A stretch of 64,000 nucleotides of DNA from Nocardioides piscis (GTDB lineage: Bacteria; Actinomycetota; Actinomycetes; Propionibacteriales; Nocardioidaceae), in assembly GCF_011300215.1 (NCBI RefSeq), contig NZ_CP049866.1, positions 3,597,001 through 3,661,000 on the forward strand, read 5' to 3'. The notes beneath the pieces were generated by a model. The model saw only the letters and a program-made list of their open reading frames with translations. It did not search any database and was not told the DNA's origin. Numbering within the stretch: position 1 is the first letter of the stretch; each line of letters begins with the position of its first letter. The translations under genes and the position numbers were made by a program. Positions 1-9,250 of the stretch are shown here, one piece after another.

Positions 1-2104
1 GGGCCCTGACGATCGTCTTCTCGTCGCGCAGGACCCGCAGGGTGATCAGGCTGGACTTGAAGCCCGACTGGTTGGCACCGAGCACGTCGCCCTCGCGGCG
101 CTGCTCGAGGTCGACGCGGCTCAGCTCGAACCCGTCAGTGGTCGCTGCGACAGCCTCGAGCCGGTCACGCGCGGGGGTGCCGGTCTCGGCACGGGAGACG
201 AGCAGGCACAGCCCGGGGAGGCCGCCACGACCCACCCGCCCACGGAGCTGGTGCAGCTGGCTGACCCCGAACCGGTCGGCGTCCAGGAGCACCATGGTCG
301 TCGCGTTGTGCACGTCGACGCCCACCTCGATGACGGTCGTGGAGACGAGCACGTCGACCTGCCCGGCTGCGAACGACCTCATGGTCCGGTCCTTCTCCTC
401 GGGCGGCAGGCGCCCGTGGAGCATCCCGACCCTCAGCCCCTGCAACGCTCCCGCCGCGAGCTCCTCGTGGAGGTCCTCGACCGCTGCGAGCGGCACCTTC
501 CTGGTCGTCACCTCGCCGTCCTCGTCGACGTCGAGCTGGTCACTCTCCCCGTCCTCCTGGGTGTCCCCGCTGATCCGCGGGCACACGACGTAGACCTGGT
601 GGCCCTTGCCGACCTCCTCGCGCACCCGCTCCCAGACCCGAGCGATCCACTGCGGCTGCTCGGCGAGCGGGACGACGTTGGTCTGGATCGGAGCCCGTCC
701 CGCGGGCAGCTCGGTGAGGACGGAGGTCTCGAGGTCACCGAAGACGGTCATCGCGACGGTGCGCGGGATGGGCGTCGCGGTCATCACCAGGACGTGGGGC
801 GGGGAACCTGCCTTGTCGGTCAGGGCTGCGCGCTGCTTGACGCCGAAGCGGTGCTGCTCGTCGACGACGACCAGGCCGAGGTCGGCGAAGGCGACGGACT
901 GCTCGAGGAGGGCATGGGTCCCGATCACCAGTCCCGCCTCACCGCTCGCCATCGCTGCCAGCGCCTGGTCCTTGGCCGGCTTCGACATCGAGCCGGTGAG
1001 GAGCACGACCGAGGTGCCGTCCGCTGCTCCCCCGAGCATCCCACCCTGACCCAGGTCGCCGAGCATGCTGGTGATCGACCGGTGGTGCTGCTGCGCCAGC
1101 ACCTCGGTCGGGGCGAGGAGGACGGCCTGACCTCCGGAGTCGACGACGTGGAGCATGGCGCGCAGCGCGACGACGGTCTTGCCGGAGCCGACCTCGCCCT
1201 GGAGCAGACGGTTCATCGGGTGCGCCTGGGCGAGCTCGCGCATCAGCACGGCACCGATCTCGCGCTGGCCCGCGGTCAGCTCGAACGGGAGCCGTTGGTC
1301 GAACTCCCTCAGCAGCCCGCCACCGCCGAGCCGCGCCTGGGCGCCGAGCGCGCGCTGCGCAGCCCGCCTCCGGGCCAGCACGAGCTGGAGGACCAGGGCC
1401 TCCTCGAAGCGGAAGCGCCGCTGTCCGGCACCGGCCTGCGCATAGTCGTCGGGTCCGTGCACCAGCCGCAGGGCAGTCATCACGTCGAGCACGTCGTAGC
1501 GCTCGCGCAGCTCGGGCGAGAACAGGTCGGGCACCTCGGTGACGACGTCGAGCGCGAACCGAATCACCTTGATCAGGTCCCAGACATAGAGCCGGCCGGT
1601 GACGGGATAGACGGGCAGGAGCTTGCTCAGCCTGGGATCGTCCTCGTCCTCGTCCCCGTCTTCGTTCCGGCCGAACATCAGCTGGTGGGGCTGTTCGAGC
1701 TGCCAGGTTCCGTTGAAGAGCTTGGCCTTGCCGGTGAAGAGCCCCCGGCTGCCCGGCGACATCTCGTCGGCATACTTGTGGGCCTGGCCGGCGTAGGGGC
1801 TGAAGAACGACAGCGAGAACGTCGGCCCGTTGGTGCGGATGCGCACCTCGGTGCGGAACTGCTGCTTGCGGCCACGGTGGAAGGGCTTCACCGCCGAGCT
1901 GGCCACCTCTCCCACGACCGAGAGCAGCTGACCCACCTCGGGCCTTCCGACCTCGGAGAGCTCCTTGGTCTCGACGTAGCGCCGCGGGAAGTGACGCAGG
2001 AGCTCACCCACCGTGCGGATCCCGAGACCCTCCTCGACCAGCTTGCGCTTGGGTGATCGACCGAAGACGCTCGCCACGGGCGAGTCAGGCGTGATGGCGA
2101 CCAT
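1..2104 (-). CDS. recG: ATP-dependent DNA helicase RecG (C-terminus cut by window edge)
   Basis: RecG remodels stalled replication forks and branch-migrates Holliday junctions. About 701 codons are present from the ATG at 2104; the frame runs off base 1, so only the last few dozen residues are missing. The minus-strand translation shows a Walker A GEVGSGKT near residue 303, a Walker B DEQHRFG near residue 414, the TATPIPRT motif III, and QLRGRVGRG (motif VI) near residue 620, in RecG order. The N-terminal wedge domain precedes them. The ATG follows the fakA stop directly (TGA at 2105-2107, then ATG), so the two are probably translationally coupled in one operon. Assignment is firm; only the extreme C-terminus is unseen. 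Confidence 0.96.
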   Translation of the reverse strand, partial: MVAITPDSPVASVFGRSPKRKLVEEGLGIRTVGELLRHFPRRYVETKELSEVGRPEVGQLLSVVGEVASSAVKPFHRGRKQQFRTEVRIRTNGPTFSLSFFSPYAGQAHKYADEMSPGSRGLFTGKAKLFNGTWQLEQPHQLMFGRNEDGDEDEDDPRLSKLLPVYPVTGRLYVWDLIKVIRFALDVVTEVPDLFSPELRERYDVLDVMTALRLVHGPDDYAQAGAGQRRFRFEEALVLQLVLARRRAAQRALGAQARLGGGGLLREFDQRLPFELTAGQREIGAVLMRELAQAHPMNRLLQGEVGSGKTVVALRAMLHVVDSGGQAVLLAPTEVLAQQHHRSITSMLGDLGQGGMLGGAADGTSVVLLTGSMSKPAKDQALAAMASGEAGLVIGTHALLEQSVAFADLGLVVVDEQHRFGVKQRAALTDKAGSPPHVLVMTATPIPRTVAMTVFGDLETSVLTELPAGRAPIQTNVVPLAEQPQWIARVWERVREEVGKGHQVYVVCPRISGDTQEDGESDQLDVDEDGEVTTRKVPLAAVEDLHEELAAGALQGLRVGMLHGRLPPEEKDRTMRSFAAGQVDVLVSTTVIEVGVDVHNATTMVLLDADRFGVSQLHQLRGRVGRGGLPGLCLLVSRAETGTPARDRLEAVAATTDGFELSRVDLEQRREGDVLGANQSGFKSSLITLRVLRDEKTIVRA

Positions 2105-3745
2105 TCACTCCACGCTCACCAGCAGTGGATAGCGGTCCTGGCCGCCCTCGTGGACGGTCACGTCGACGGCCGGATGAGTGGCTTCGACGTATGCCGCCAC
2201 GCCGGTCGCCAGGTCGTGGCCCCCGTCGCCGGCGACGATCGTGACCAGCTCGCCACCGCCACCGAGGAGGCGCTCGACGACGTGGACGGCCACCTCGTGG
2301 TCGTCGTCGCCGACCAGGACGAAGTCGCCGGCCACGACCCCGAGCACGTCGCCCGGCTCGCAGGGACCGGCCATGGTCATGGCCTGCCTCGAGGCGACGG
2401 TGACCGCGCCGTGGCGGGCATGGCGCGCTGTCGCAGTCATCTCGCGGACGTCCTGGTCGAAGGTGCGACCCGGCTCGTGGACCGCCATGGCGGCCAGCCC
2501 CTGCACCTGGGCCATCGACGCCACGACCTCGACGCGGACCTCGCCACCTTCCTCGGCCGTGCGCGCGGCGATCTCCGCGACCCGGATCGAGTCGGGGTCG
2601 TTGGGCAGCACGACAACCTCGGCTGCACCGGAGCCGTTGATGGCGTCGAGGATCTGGCCGGTGGAAGGACGCCGACCCGGCCCGCCCTCCACGACGATCG
2701 CGCCGGCGTCGGAGAACAGTGCGGCGAGGCCGGCACCGGCAGCGACAGCGACGACCTTGCGGCCTGTCCGCTGGGTCGGCCGACGAGCCGCGCTCTGGGC
2801 GATCTGCTCGGCGAAGTGGGTGACCCGCACCCGATAGGGCCGGCCCGCCACGATGCCCGCCTCGATCGCTGCCCCGACGTCGTCGACGTGCACGTGCACG
2901 TTCCAGAGGCGGTCGCCGCCGACCACGACCAGGCTGTCGCCGAGGGGGGCGAGCGTCGCCTTGAGGGCGGGGACCGCGTCGTCGTCGGCCTCGAGGAGAT
3001 ACATCACTTCGTAGGAGGGACCGTCGGGGCTGAGGTCGCCGGCATCGACGGCGACCGGGACCGGGATGCGTGGCACACCCACCGCTGCGGGCGGCGGACG
3101 CCGCCCGGTCGAGACGGTCTCGGCGGCGTCCAGCACGACGCACAGCCCGCGACCGCCGGCATCCACCACACCGGCGTCGGCCAGCGCCTTGAGCTGGGTG
3201 GGGGTGAGTGCCAGCGCCTCGCGGGCAGCCGCGGCAGCGGCGGAGAAGATGTCGCGCGCTCGGGCCTGCTCCTCCCGCGAGGCCGCCATCGCCGCGTCCG
3301 AGGCCGCGCGCGCGACCGTCAGGATCGTCCCCTCGACAGGGGTGCCGACAGCGGCGTAGGAGGCATCGGTCGCCCGCTGCATCGCCTCCGCGACGACGGT
3401 GCCGTTGCGGTCGCCGGGACCCGCCTCCGCGAGCCGGGCGACATAGGCGCCGAGCATCTGGCTGAGGATGACTCCGGAGTTGCCCCGGGCACCGAGCAGG
3501 GCGCCGCGTGCCAGCAGCCGCAGGGCGTCACCCAGCGCCATCTGGGGATCGTCGTTGACTGCCTGGACGATCGCGTCCCGAGCCGCCGAGACGGTCAGGA
3601 ACATGTTGGTGCCGGTGTCGCCGTCAGGCACGGGATAGACGTTGAGGGCGTCGATCTCCTCGCGGGCCGACGACAAGGCGTCGGTGGCGATCTCGGCGAA
3701 CCGAGCCAGGCTGGTGGTCGTGATGCCGCTCGGCACGGTCTCCAT
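2105..3745 (-). CDS. fakA: DAK2-domain fatty acid kinase FakA-like protein (YloV family)
   Basis: 546 aa, the usual size for the YloV/FakA family. The N-terminal DhaL-type kinase domain (about residues 9-200) carries NVYPVPDGDTGTNM, whose Asp residues bind the Mg-ATP, and GARGNSGVILSQ. The C-terminal half matches the extended FakA C-terminal region. In Firmicutes FakA phosphorylates fatty acids held by a FakB (DegV) partner; no fakB is seen nearby, so the acyl role here is by family. It sits directly between rpmB and recG, the standard actinobacterial order, and its stop abuts the recG ATG. Confidence 0.9.
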   Translation of the reverse strand: METVPSGITTTSLARFAEIATDALSSAREEIDALNVYPVPDGDTGTNMFLTVSAARDAIVQAVNDDPQMALGDALRLLARGALLGARGNSGVILSQMLGAYVARLAEAGPGDRNGTVVAEAMQRATDASYAAVGTPVEGTILTVARAASDAAMAASREEQARARDIFSAAAAAAREALALTPTQLKALADAGVVDAGGRGLCVVLDAAETVSTGRRPPPAAVGVPRIPVPVAVDAGDLSPDGPSYEVMYLLEADDDAVPALKATLAPLGDSLVVVGGDRLWNVHVHVDDVGAAIEAGIVAGRPYRVRVTHFAEQIAQSAARRPTQRTGRKVVAVAAGAGLAALFSDAGAIVVEGGPGRRPSTGQILDAINGSGAAEVVVLPNDPDSIRVAEIAARTAEEGGEVRVEVVASMAQVQGLAAMAVHEPGRTFDQDVREMTATARHARHGAVTVASRQAMTMAGPCEPGDVLGVVAGDFVLVGDDDHEVAVHVVERLLGGGGELVTIVAGDGGHDLATGVAAYVEATHPAVDVTVHEGGQDRYPLLVSVE

Positions 3746-3815
3746 CGCCTGCCCCCTTCCCGGACGTGTGGGTCGAAGGGCACAGGCTAGCGCCGTACGC
3801 CGACGACGCAGACAA

Positions 3816-3852
3816 CGAACGGCCCCGAGAGCGATGCTCTCGGGGCCGTTCG
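3816..3852 (-). terminator. Strong hairpin terminator downstream of rpmB
   Basis: A perfect 17-bp stem (arms 3816-3832 and 3836-3852, 3-nt loop GAT) lies 15 nt beyond the rpmB stop, between rpmB and fakA. The stem is GC-rich and followed on the minus strand by only a weakly T-rich stretch. It probably ends most rpmB transcripts and separates them from fakA-recG. Confidence 0.8.
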
Positions 3853-3867
3853 GCGAAGTTCGTCAGG

Positions 3868-4053
3868 TCAGCGGGAGACCTTGCCGGCCTTGAGGCAGCC
3901 GGTGCAGATGTTGACGCGCTTGGGCGTGCCGTTGATCGTGGCGCGCACGCGCTGGATGTTGGGGTTGAAGCGACGCTTCGTAATCTTGCGCGACCAGGGT
4001 CGGTTGTTGCCGAAGCCGGGCTTCTTGGCGCAGATGTCACAGACGGCAGCCAC
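3868..4053 (-). CDS. rpmB: 50S ribosomal protein L28 (zinc-binding form)
   Basis: 61 aa from a GTG at 4053. That start is chosen because an AGGAG lies 6-7 nt upstream and the product then begins (M)AAVCDICAKKPGFGNN, the conserved L28 N-terminus; an in-frame ATG at 4080 would add nine unconserved residues. Two CxxC pairs (CDIC near the N-terminus and CTGC near the C-terminus) form the zinc ribbon of the C+ version of L28. Actinobacteria often keep a second, zinc-free L28; it is not in this window. Divided from fakA by a strong hairpin. Confidence 0.97.
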   Translation of the reverse strand: MAAVCDICAKKPGFGNNRPWSRKITKRRFNPNIQRVRATINGTPKRVNICTGCLKAGKVSR

Positions 4054-4176
4054 CGTGTACTCCTGAAGATCGTTGGTCATTCGAGGGTCGGCCCGCAGAG
4101 CAGCCGAAGACGGCGCGCGAGCAACCGCACAAGAGTATCCGACCGGCCGGGATGGATGAAATCGAGCATCGTCCGC

Positions 4177-5127
4177 TCAGAAGTGGGTCCAGCCCGTCGG
4201 GCCTTCATAGGCCGCGCCGTCGACGGTGACGCCACTCCCCTCGGCGACCGAACCGATGACTGACCAGCCCTCCGGCACCTGCGCCCGGCTCCCGAAGGTC
4301 GCCAGCAGCGCGTGGTCGTCACCGCCGCCCAGCACGAACTCCATCGGGTCGACCCCGAGCGCAGCACCCACCGCGAGCAGCGGCTCGGCCAGGTCGAAGG
4401 CATCGCGACGTACGTCGATGGACACCCCGCTCCGCTCCGCCAGGTGGCCGGCCTCGGCCAGCAGGCCGTCCGAGATGTCGATCATCGCGGTGGCTCCCGC
4501 CTCGGCGGCCACCCTCCCTGCCGGGTAGGGCGGCGCAGGACGGCGGTAGGCCTCGACGAGGACGCGGGGTGAGCGGAACCCTCGACCCAGGACCGCAAGG
4601 CCACCCGCTGCCCATCCCTGGCGGCCGGTCAGGGCCAGCACGTCTCCGGCAGCGGCTCCCGACCGGACGACCGGGGCCTCGGTGCAGGCGCCCATCACGG
4701 TGACCGCCACGACGACCTGGTCGGCGCGGGTCAGGTCACCCCCGACGACGCTCGCGCCGACCAGGGCGCACTCGGCGGCGAAGCCCCGCGCGAAGTCCAG
4801 TGCCCACTGGGCCGGCAGGTCGCCCGGGGCGGCGAGACCGATGGTCAGCGAGTGCGCGACGCCACCCATGGCGTTGATGTCGGAGAGGTTCTGGGCTGCA
4901 GCACGGTGGCCGACGTCCTCGGCGCTCGCCCAGTCGCGCCGGAAGTGTCGCCCCTCGACCATCAGGTCGCTCGAGACCACGACATGGCCGTTGCGGATGC
5001 GCAGCACGGCCGCGTCGTCGCCCGGGCCGATGAGCACCTGCTCGCCCTGCTCGAACAGGGCCACGAGCTCGGCGATCAGGCCGAACTCGCCGACATCGGT
5101 CAGCGTCGCATCCACGGGTTGTGCCAT
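4177..5127 (-). CDS. thiL: Thiamine-monophosphate kinase
   Basis: ThiL phosphorylates thiamine monophosphate to thiamine pyrophosphate. 316 aa from the ATG at 5127. The sequence has the AIR-synthase/PurM-like fold signatures: GPGDDAAVL for Mg-ATP, SSDLMVEGRHF, LSDINAMGG, DISDGLLAEAGHLAERSG, and GGGDDHALLATF near the C-terminus. A longer in-frame reading upstream to 5229 lacks family similarity and was not used. It is transcribed toward rpmB, with 123 nt between them that must hold the rpmB promoter. No other thiamine genes are in view. Confidence 0.95.
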   Translation of the reverse strand: MAQPVDATLTDVGEFGLIAELVALFEQGEQVLIGPGDDAAVLRIRNGHVVVSSDLMVEGRHFRRDWASAEDVGHRAAAQNLSDINAMGGVAHSLTIGLAAPGDLPAQWALDFARGFAAECALVGASVVGGDLTRADQVVVAVTVMGACTEAPVVRSGAAAGDVLALTGRQGWAAGGLAVLGRGFRSPRVLVEAYRRPAPPYPAGRVAAEAGATAMIDISDGLLAEAGHLAERSGVSIDVRRDAFDLAEPLLAVGAALGVDPMEFVLGGGDDHALLATFGSRAQVPEGWSVIGSVAEGSGVTVDGAAYEGPTGWTHF

Positions 5128-5257
5128 GGCGCCATCAGACCAGACCGGTGGTCGGGCGTGCTGCGGGACGTCGACCCCGGCAGAAGTGACGCCCACGGCG
5201 ACGCGGGGGTAGGTTGGCGCTCGCCACAACGTTCACCCCCGAGCCCGAGGAGTCCAG

Positions 5258-5494
5258 ATGGTCGTGCAGGCCTACATCCTGATCCAGACCGACGTCGGCA
5301 AGGCCGCCGAGGTTGCCACGGCCATTGCCCAGATCAAGGGCGTCACGCTGGCCGAGGACGTCACCGGTCCCTACGACGTGATCGTGCGCGCCGAGGCCCG
5401 CAACGTCGACGAGCTCGGCAAGCTGGTCGTCTCCAAGGTGCAGAACCTCGACGGCATCACCCGCACCCTGACGTGCCCCGTCGTCCACATCTGA
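5258..5494 (+). CDS. Stand-alone Lrp/AsnC ligand-binding (RAM) domain protein
   Basis: 78 aa, consisting only of the Lrp/AsnC C-terminal RAM/ACT-like domain (VQAYILIQTDVGKAAEVATA to TLTCPVVHI) with no DNA-binding helix-turn-helix. A GAGGAG Shine-Dalgarno sits 6 nt before the ATG. Such SARD-type proteins are thought to bind amino acids and may form mixed oligomers with full-length Lrp proteins; its target here is unknown. It is divergent from thiL and immediately followed by the DUF3515 lipoprotein, an arrangement conserved in actinobacteria. Confidence 0.9.
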   Translation: MVVQAYILIQTDVGKAAEVATAIAQIKGVTLAEDVTGPYDVIVRAEARNVDELGKLVVSKVQNLDGITRTLTCPVVHI

Positions 5495-5514
5495 TCGCGA
5501 CTCCCCAGCGCCCC

Positions 5515-5984
5515 GTGTCCATCCGGACCCGGGGCGTTGTCGTCGTCTGCGCCCTCTTCGTCGCCGGCTGCTCGGGCGCAGTGTCCATCGACGCACCCGA
5601 CCTGTCCTCCGGCGAGCAGGAGGCATGTGCCGAGCTGGTGGCGGCGCTGCCCGACACCTTGGCCGGCGAACCCCGGCGCGACGTCACCCCGGCCGACGCC
5701 CCGGGTGCCGCGTGGGGTGAGGAGCCGATCGTCCTCACCTGCGGGGTCGAGCTGCCATCGACGTACGACGAGTTCGCCTCCTGCTCCCAGATCGGGGACG
5801 TCGGCTGGTTCCTGCCACCCGACGAGCTCAAGGACCCCGCCGCAGACATCGTCGTCACCGCGCTGACCCACTCCCCCGCGTCAGTGTGCTCATCCCCGCT
5901 GCCCACCGCGGGAGCGACGCAGTGCAGGTCGACGTCTCCCAGGTGATCGGTGAGACCCTGCCGGAGGACGAGCCCTGCCTCTAG
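5515..5984 (+). pseudogene. DUF3515 lipoprotein, single-base frameshift
   Basis: From a GTG at 5515 the product has a short signal sequence with lipobox VAGC, then the DUF3515 core (QEACAELVAALP, LTCGVELPSTYDEF, IGDVGWFLP). At the C5 run 5873-5877 the frame breaks: read on, it ends early at 5946 in unrelated residues, while the +1-base frame continues as VSVLIPAAHRGSDAVQVDV and SQVIGETLPEDEPCL to a stop at 5982-5984, which is the expected DUF3515 tail. Adding one C restores a single gene of about 156 aa. Function is unknown; the family is an actinobacterial membrane-anchored protein. Probably a sequencing error rather than decay. Confidence 0.85.
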
Positions 5985-5991
5985 GCCCCGG

Positions 5992-7103
5992 TCAGCGCAG
6001 GCCGGTGTCGCGTTCGAGCGCGAGGGTGATCAGCCGGTCCACGAGCTCGGGATAGGCGACGCCCGACTCGGCCCACATCTGCGGGAACATCGAGGTGGGC
6101 GTGAAGCCGGGCATCGTGTTGATCTCGTTGATGACCAGCGAGTTGTCGGCCAGCACGAAGAAGTCCACCCGCGCGAGCCCCTCGCAGGACAACGCCTCGA
6201 AGGCACGCATGGCCAGCCGCCGCAGCTCCTGCTCGACCTCGGGCGGCAGGTCGGCGGGCAGGTCGATCTCGGTGTCCTGGCCGGCGAGGTACTTGGCCTC
6301 GAAGTCATAGAACTCGTGGTCCCCGCCGGTGCGGACCTCGGCGGGGCGAGACGTCTCCGGGCCGGCGTCGACCGTGGCCAGCACACCGCACTCGACCTCG
6401 CGCCCGGCGATCGCGACCTCGACCAGCACCTTGGCGTCGTGCTCGAGGGCCAGCTCGATGGCGTCGACGACCTCGGTGCGGTCGTGGATCTTGCTGATCC
6501 CGATGCTCGAGCCCCCGCGCGCCGGCTTGGCGAAGCTGGGCAGGCCCAGCTCCTCGATCCGCGTGAGGCAGGAGACCTGGTCGGTCTCCCACTCGCGCCT
6601 GCTGACCGTGATGCCCGGGGTCACCGGAAGGCCGGCCGCGGCCAGCACGACCTTCATGTAGTCCTTGTCCATGCCGACCGCCGACGCCAGGACACCGGAG
6701 CCGACGTAGCGGACGCCCGCCATCTCCAGGAGCCCCTGCAGGGTCCCGTCCTCCCCCAGGGCCCGTGGAGCAGCGGGAACACGACGTCGACCGAACCGAG
6801 CACCCGAGGCACCTGCGCCGGTTGGTTCACGACGAGGTCGGGGCTGCCCTCGGAGCCGAGCAGGGTGACCGTCGGGCGGGACGCGTCCACCTCCGGCAGG
6901 GTCGTGCCCCGGATGGCGAGCCGTCCGGGATCGTCGGACTCCAGCACCCAGCGGCCGTCGGTGGCGATGCCGACCGGGACGACGTCGTACTTCTCCCGAT
7001 CGATGGCTGCCAGCACGCTGCCGGCGGTGACGCAGGAGATGCTGTGCTCGCTCGAGCGCCCACCGAAGACGACGGCGACACGAGGCTTCCGTGGCTCGTT
7101 CAT
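5992..7103 (-). pseudogene. ddl: D-alanine--D-alanine ligase, single-base frameshift
   Basis: Ddl makes the D-Ala-D-Ala dipeptide for peptidoglycan in the cytoplasm. The ATG at 7103 opens KPRVAVVFGGRSSEHSIS, and frame one is clearly Ddl to VVFPLLHGPWG; the next frame resumes with EMAGVRYVGSGVLASAVGMDK and continues through ATP-grasp motifs (GGSSIGISKI, ARVDFFVLADN, NEINTMPGFTP) to the stop at 5992. The break is at the C5 run 6753-6757 (G5 on the coding strand): one extra base gives HGPWGEDGTLQGLLEMAG, the conserved sequence. As Ddl is normally essential, a sequencing error is the best explanation. Confidence 0.92.
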
Positions 7104-7135
7104 TGCCAGGACCCTATCGGCCTACGCTGGCAGAC

Positions 7136-8233
7136 ATGGCCGACGACCCGCGCACACCCAGCCCCACCGACAGCCCGTTGCGGCCGAGCACCATCGCCGT
7201 GACCGCCGGCCGTCCCGACCCCGGACCGGACGCCCCGCTCAACGTCCCCATCACGATGGCCTCGACGTATGGCGCCGGCGGAGACCTGGAATACGGCCGC
7301 TACGCCAATCCGACGTGGACCGCGTTCGAGGAGGCGCTCGGTGCGCTGGAGGGCGGCCGTTGCCTGAGCTTCGCGTCGGGACTGGCGGCCGTGGCGACGG
7401 TCCTCGACCTCGTCGGGCACGGCGCGAAGGTCGTGGCGCCCCGCCACTCCTACAGCGGCACGATCATGCAGCTGGCCGACCTGGAGGCTCGGGGTCGGGC
7501 ACGCGCCGAGCTGGTCGACGTCACCGACACCGATGCCGTGGTGAAGGCGTGCGACGACGCGGCCCTGGTCTGGATCGAGTCGCCGACCAACCCGGCCCTG
7601 GAGATCGCCGACATCGAGACGATCACCAAGGCCGCCCACGAGGCGGGCGCCTACGTCGCGGTCGACAACACGTTCGCGACGCCGCTGCTGCAGACGCCAC
7701 TGGTCCACGACGTCGACCTGGTGGTGCACTCGGCCACGAAATATCTTGCAGGCCACAGCGATGCCCTCCTCGGCGCCATCTGCACCCGCGACGACGAGCT
7801 CTTCTCCGTGCTGAAGAACCGGCGCGACCTGCTGGGGGCCATCCCCGGCACGCTCGAGGCCTGGCTGGTGCTGCGCGGCATGAGGACCCTGCACCTGCGG
7901 GTCGAGAGGGCCCAGGCCAACGCCCAGGAGCTCGTACGGCGACTGGAAGAGCACCCCGCGATCGCCGAGGTTCGCTACCCCGGGTTCGGAGGCATCGTCT
8001 CCGTCGTGCTGGCGCAGGGCACGATCGCCGCCGACCTGCTTACCCACAAGACCCGCCTGTGGGTGCACGCGACCTCACTGGGGGGCGTCGAGTCGACCCT
8101 GGAGCGCCGTCGCCGCTGGAAGTCGGAGGCACCCACGATCCCTGACGCGCTCGTGCGGCTCAGCGTTGGCGTCGAGGACGTCGAGGACCTGTGGGACGAC
8201 TTGCGCGCCGCGCTCGACGGCTGCGTGGGCTGA
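7136..8233 (+). CDS. Cys/Met metabolism PLP-dependent enzyme (cystathionine gamma-synthase/lyase-like)
   Basis: 365 aa from the ATG at 7136. Fold-type I PLP enzyme of the trans-sulfuration family: AVDNTFATPLLQTPL, followed by the PLP-binding Lys in HSATKYLAGHSDALLG, and ALEGGRCLSFASGLAA. The family includes cystathionine gamma-synthase, beta/gamma-lyase, methionine gamma-lyase and O-acetylhomoserine sulfhydrylase, and I cannot separate these by eye. It lies alone on the plus strand between gpsA and ddl, divergent from ddl with only 32 nt between starts. The product is slightly short at the C-terminus for the family but ends in a conserved RLSVGVEDVEDL. Confidence 0.88.
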   Translation: MADDPRTPSPTDSPLRPSTIAVTAGRPDPGPDAPLNVPITMASTYGAGGDLEYGRYANPTWTAFEEALGALEGGRCLSFASGLAAVATVLDLVGHGAKVVAPRHSYSGTIMQLADLEARGRARAELVDVTDTDAVVKACDDAALVWIESPTNPALEIADIETITKAAHEAGAYVAVDNTFATPLLQTPLVHDVDLVVHSATKYLAGHSDALLGAICTRDDELFSVLKNRRDLLGAIPGTLEAWLVLRGMRTLHLRVERAQANAQELVRRLEEHPAIAEVRYPGFGGIVSVVLAQGTIAADLLTHKTRLWVHATSLGGVESTLERRRRWKSEAPTIPDALVRLSVGVEDVEDLWDDLRAALDGCVG

Positions 8234-8248
8234 CCGCCTGTCGCTGGC

Positions 8249-9250
8249 TCAGTGCAGCTCCGGCTTCGTCTCGCGGGCGATGAAGCTGCTCATCATCTCG
8301 GTCGCCGTCATCCGCCCGTCGACCACCGCGTCGACGTGTTCGGCGATGGGCGCATCGACGCCGGTGCGACGGGCCAGCGCGAGCAGCGACTTGCACGACT
8401 TGGCGCCCTCGGCCACCTGGCTGGTCGAGGCATAGATCTCCTCGGTGGTCATCCCCTTCCCGAGGTTCTCGCCGAACGTCCGGTTGCGCGAGAGCGGGGA
8501 GGAGCACGTCGCCACCAGGTCACCCAGCCCTGCGAGTCCCATCAGCGTGAGGGGGTTGGCCCCCTGCGCCATCGCCAGGCGCGCCGTCTCGGCGAGACCA
8601 CGCGTGATCAGCGAGGCGGTGGTGTTGTCGCCGAACCCCAGTCCGACGGCCATCCCGACCGCCAGCCCGACGACGTTCTTGTAGGCGCCGCCGATCTCGC
8701 AGCCGAGCACGTCCACGGACGTGTAGGGACGGAAGGCGGCGGTGTGGAAGGCGGCCTGCAGCTTCTTGGCCACGTCCTCGTCGGCGCAGGCGACCACGGA
8801 CGCGGCGGGCTCGCGGCGGGCTATCTCCTTGGCCAGGTTGGGCCCGCTGACCACGGCGATGCGTTCGGGACCGGCGCCGGTCACCTCGGCGATCACCTCG
8901 CTCATCCGCTTCAGCGACCCGAGCTCGACGCCCTTCATCAGCGAGACCAACGTCGCCTGCTCGGGGATCAACGGCGCCCAGGCCGTGAGGTTCTCCCGCA
9001 GGGTCTGGGAGGGCACCGTGAGCACGACGATGTCGGCTCCGGACGCCGCCTGCTCGGGGTCGGTCGTCGCGGACACGCCGGGCGGCAGCTCGATGCCCGG
9101 GAGGTATTCGGTGTTCTCCCGCTGCGTGTTGATGGCGTCGACCACCTCGGGGCGTCGGGCCCACAGCTTGACCTCGTTGCCCGCATCACCCAGGACGACG
9201 GAGAAGGCCGTCCCCCAGGAGCCGGCGCTGAAGACGGCGATCTTGGTCAT
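8249..9250 (-). CDS. gpsA: Glycerol-3-phosphate dehydrogenase (NAD(P)+)
   Basis: GpsA reduces dihydroxyacetone phosphate to sn-glycerol 3-phosphate for phospholipid synthesis. 333 aa. N-terminal Rossmann domain, catalytic Lys in CEIGGAYKNVVGLAVGMAVG, substrate-binding GFGDNTTASLITRGLAE, and SPLSRNRTFG are all present. The dinucleotide loop reads FSAGSWGTAF where most homologues have GAGSWGT, so the first Gly of GxGxxG is Ser. The ATG overlaps the plsC stop by 4 nt (ATGA, 9247-9250), so acyltransferase and G3P supply are translationally coupled. Confidence 0.96.
   Translation of the reverse strand: MTKIAVFSAGSWGTAFSVVLGDAGNEVKLWARRPEVVDAINTQRENTEYLPGIELPPGVSATTDPEQAASGADIVVLTVPSQTLRENLTAWAPLIPEQATLVSLMKGVELGSLKRMSEVIAEVTGAGPERIAVVSGPNLAKEIARREPAASVVACADEDVAKKLQAAFHTAAFRPYTSVDVLGCEIGGAYKNVVGLAVGMAVGLGFGDNTTASLITRGLAETARLAMAQGANPLTLMGLAGLGDLVATCSSPLSRNRTFGENLGKGMTTEEIYASTSQVAEGAKSCKSLLALARRTGVDAPIAEHVDAVVDGRMTATEMMSSFIARETKPELH

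Noticed and set aside
251..2056. 601-codon plus-strand open frame
   Set aside because: It is antisense to recG, has no recognisable motif and arises from high-GC third-position bias.
3868..4080. ATG start at 4080 for rpmB
   Set aside because: It adds nine residues not found in L28 and ignores the AGGAG-GTG pair at 4053.
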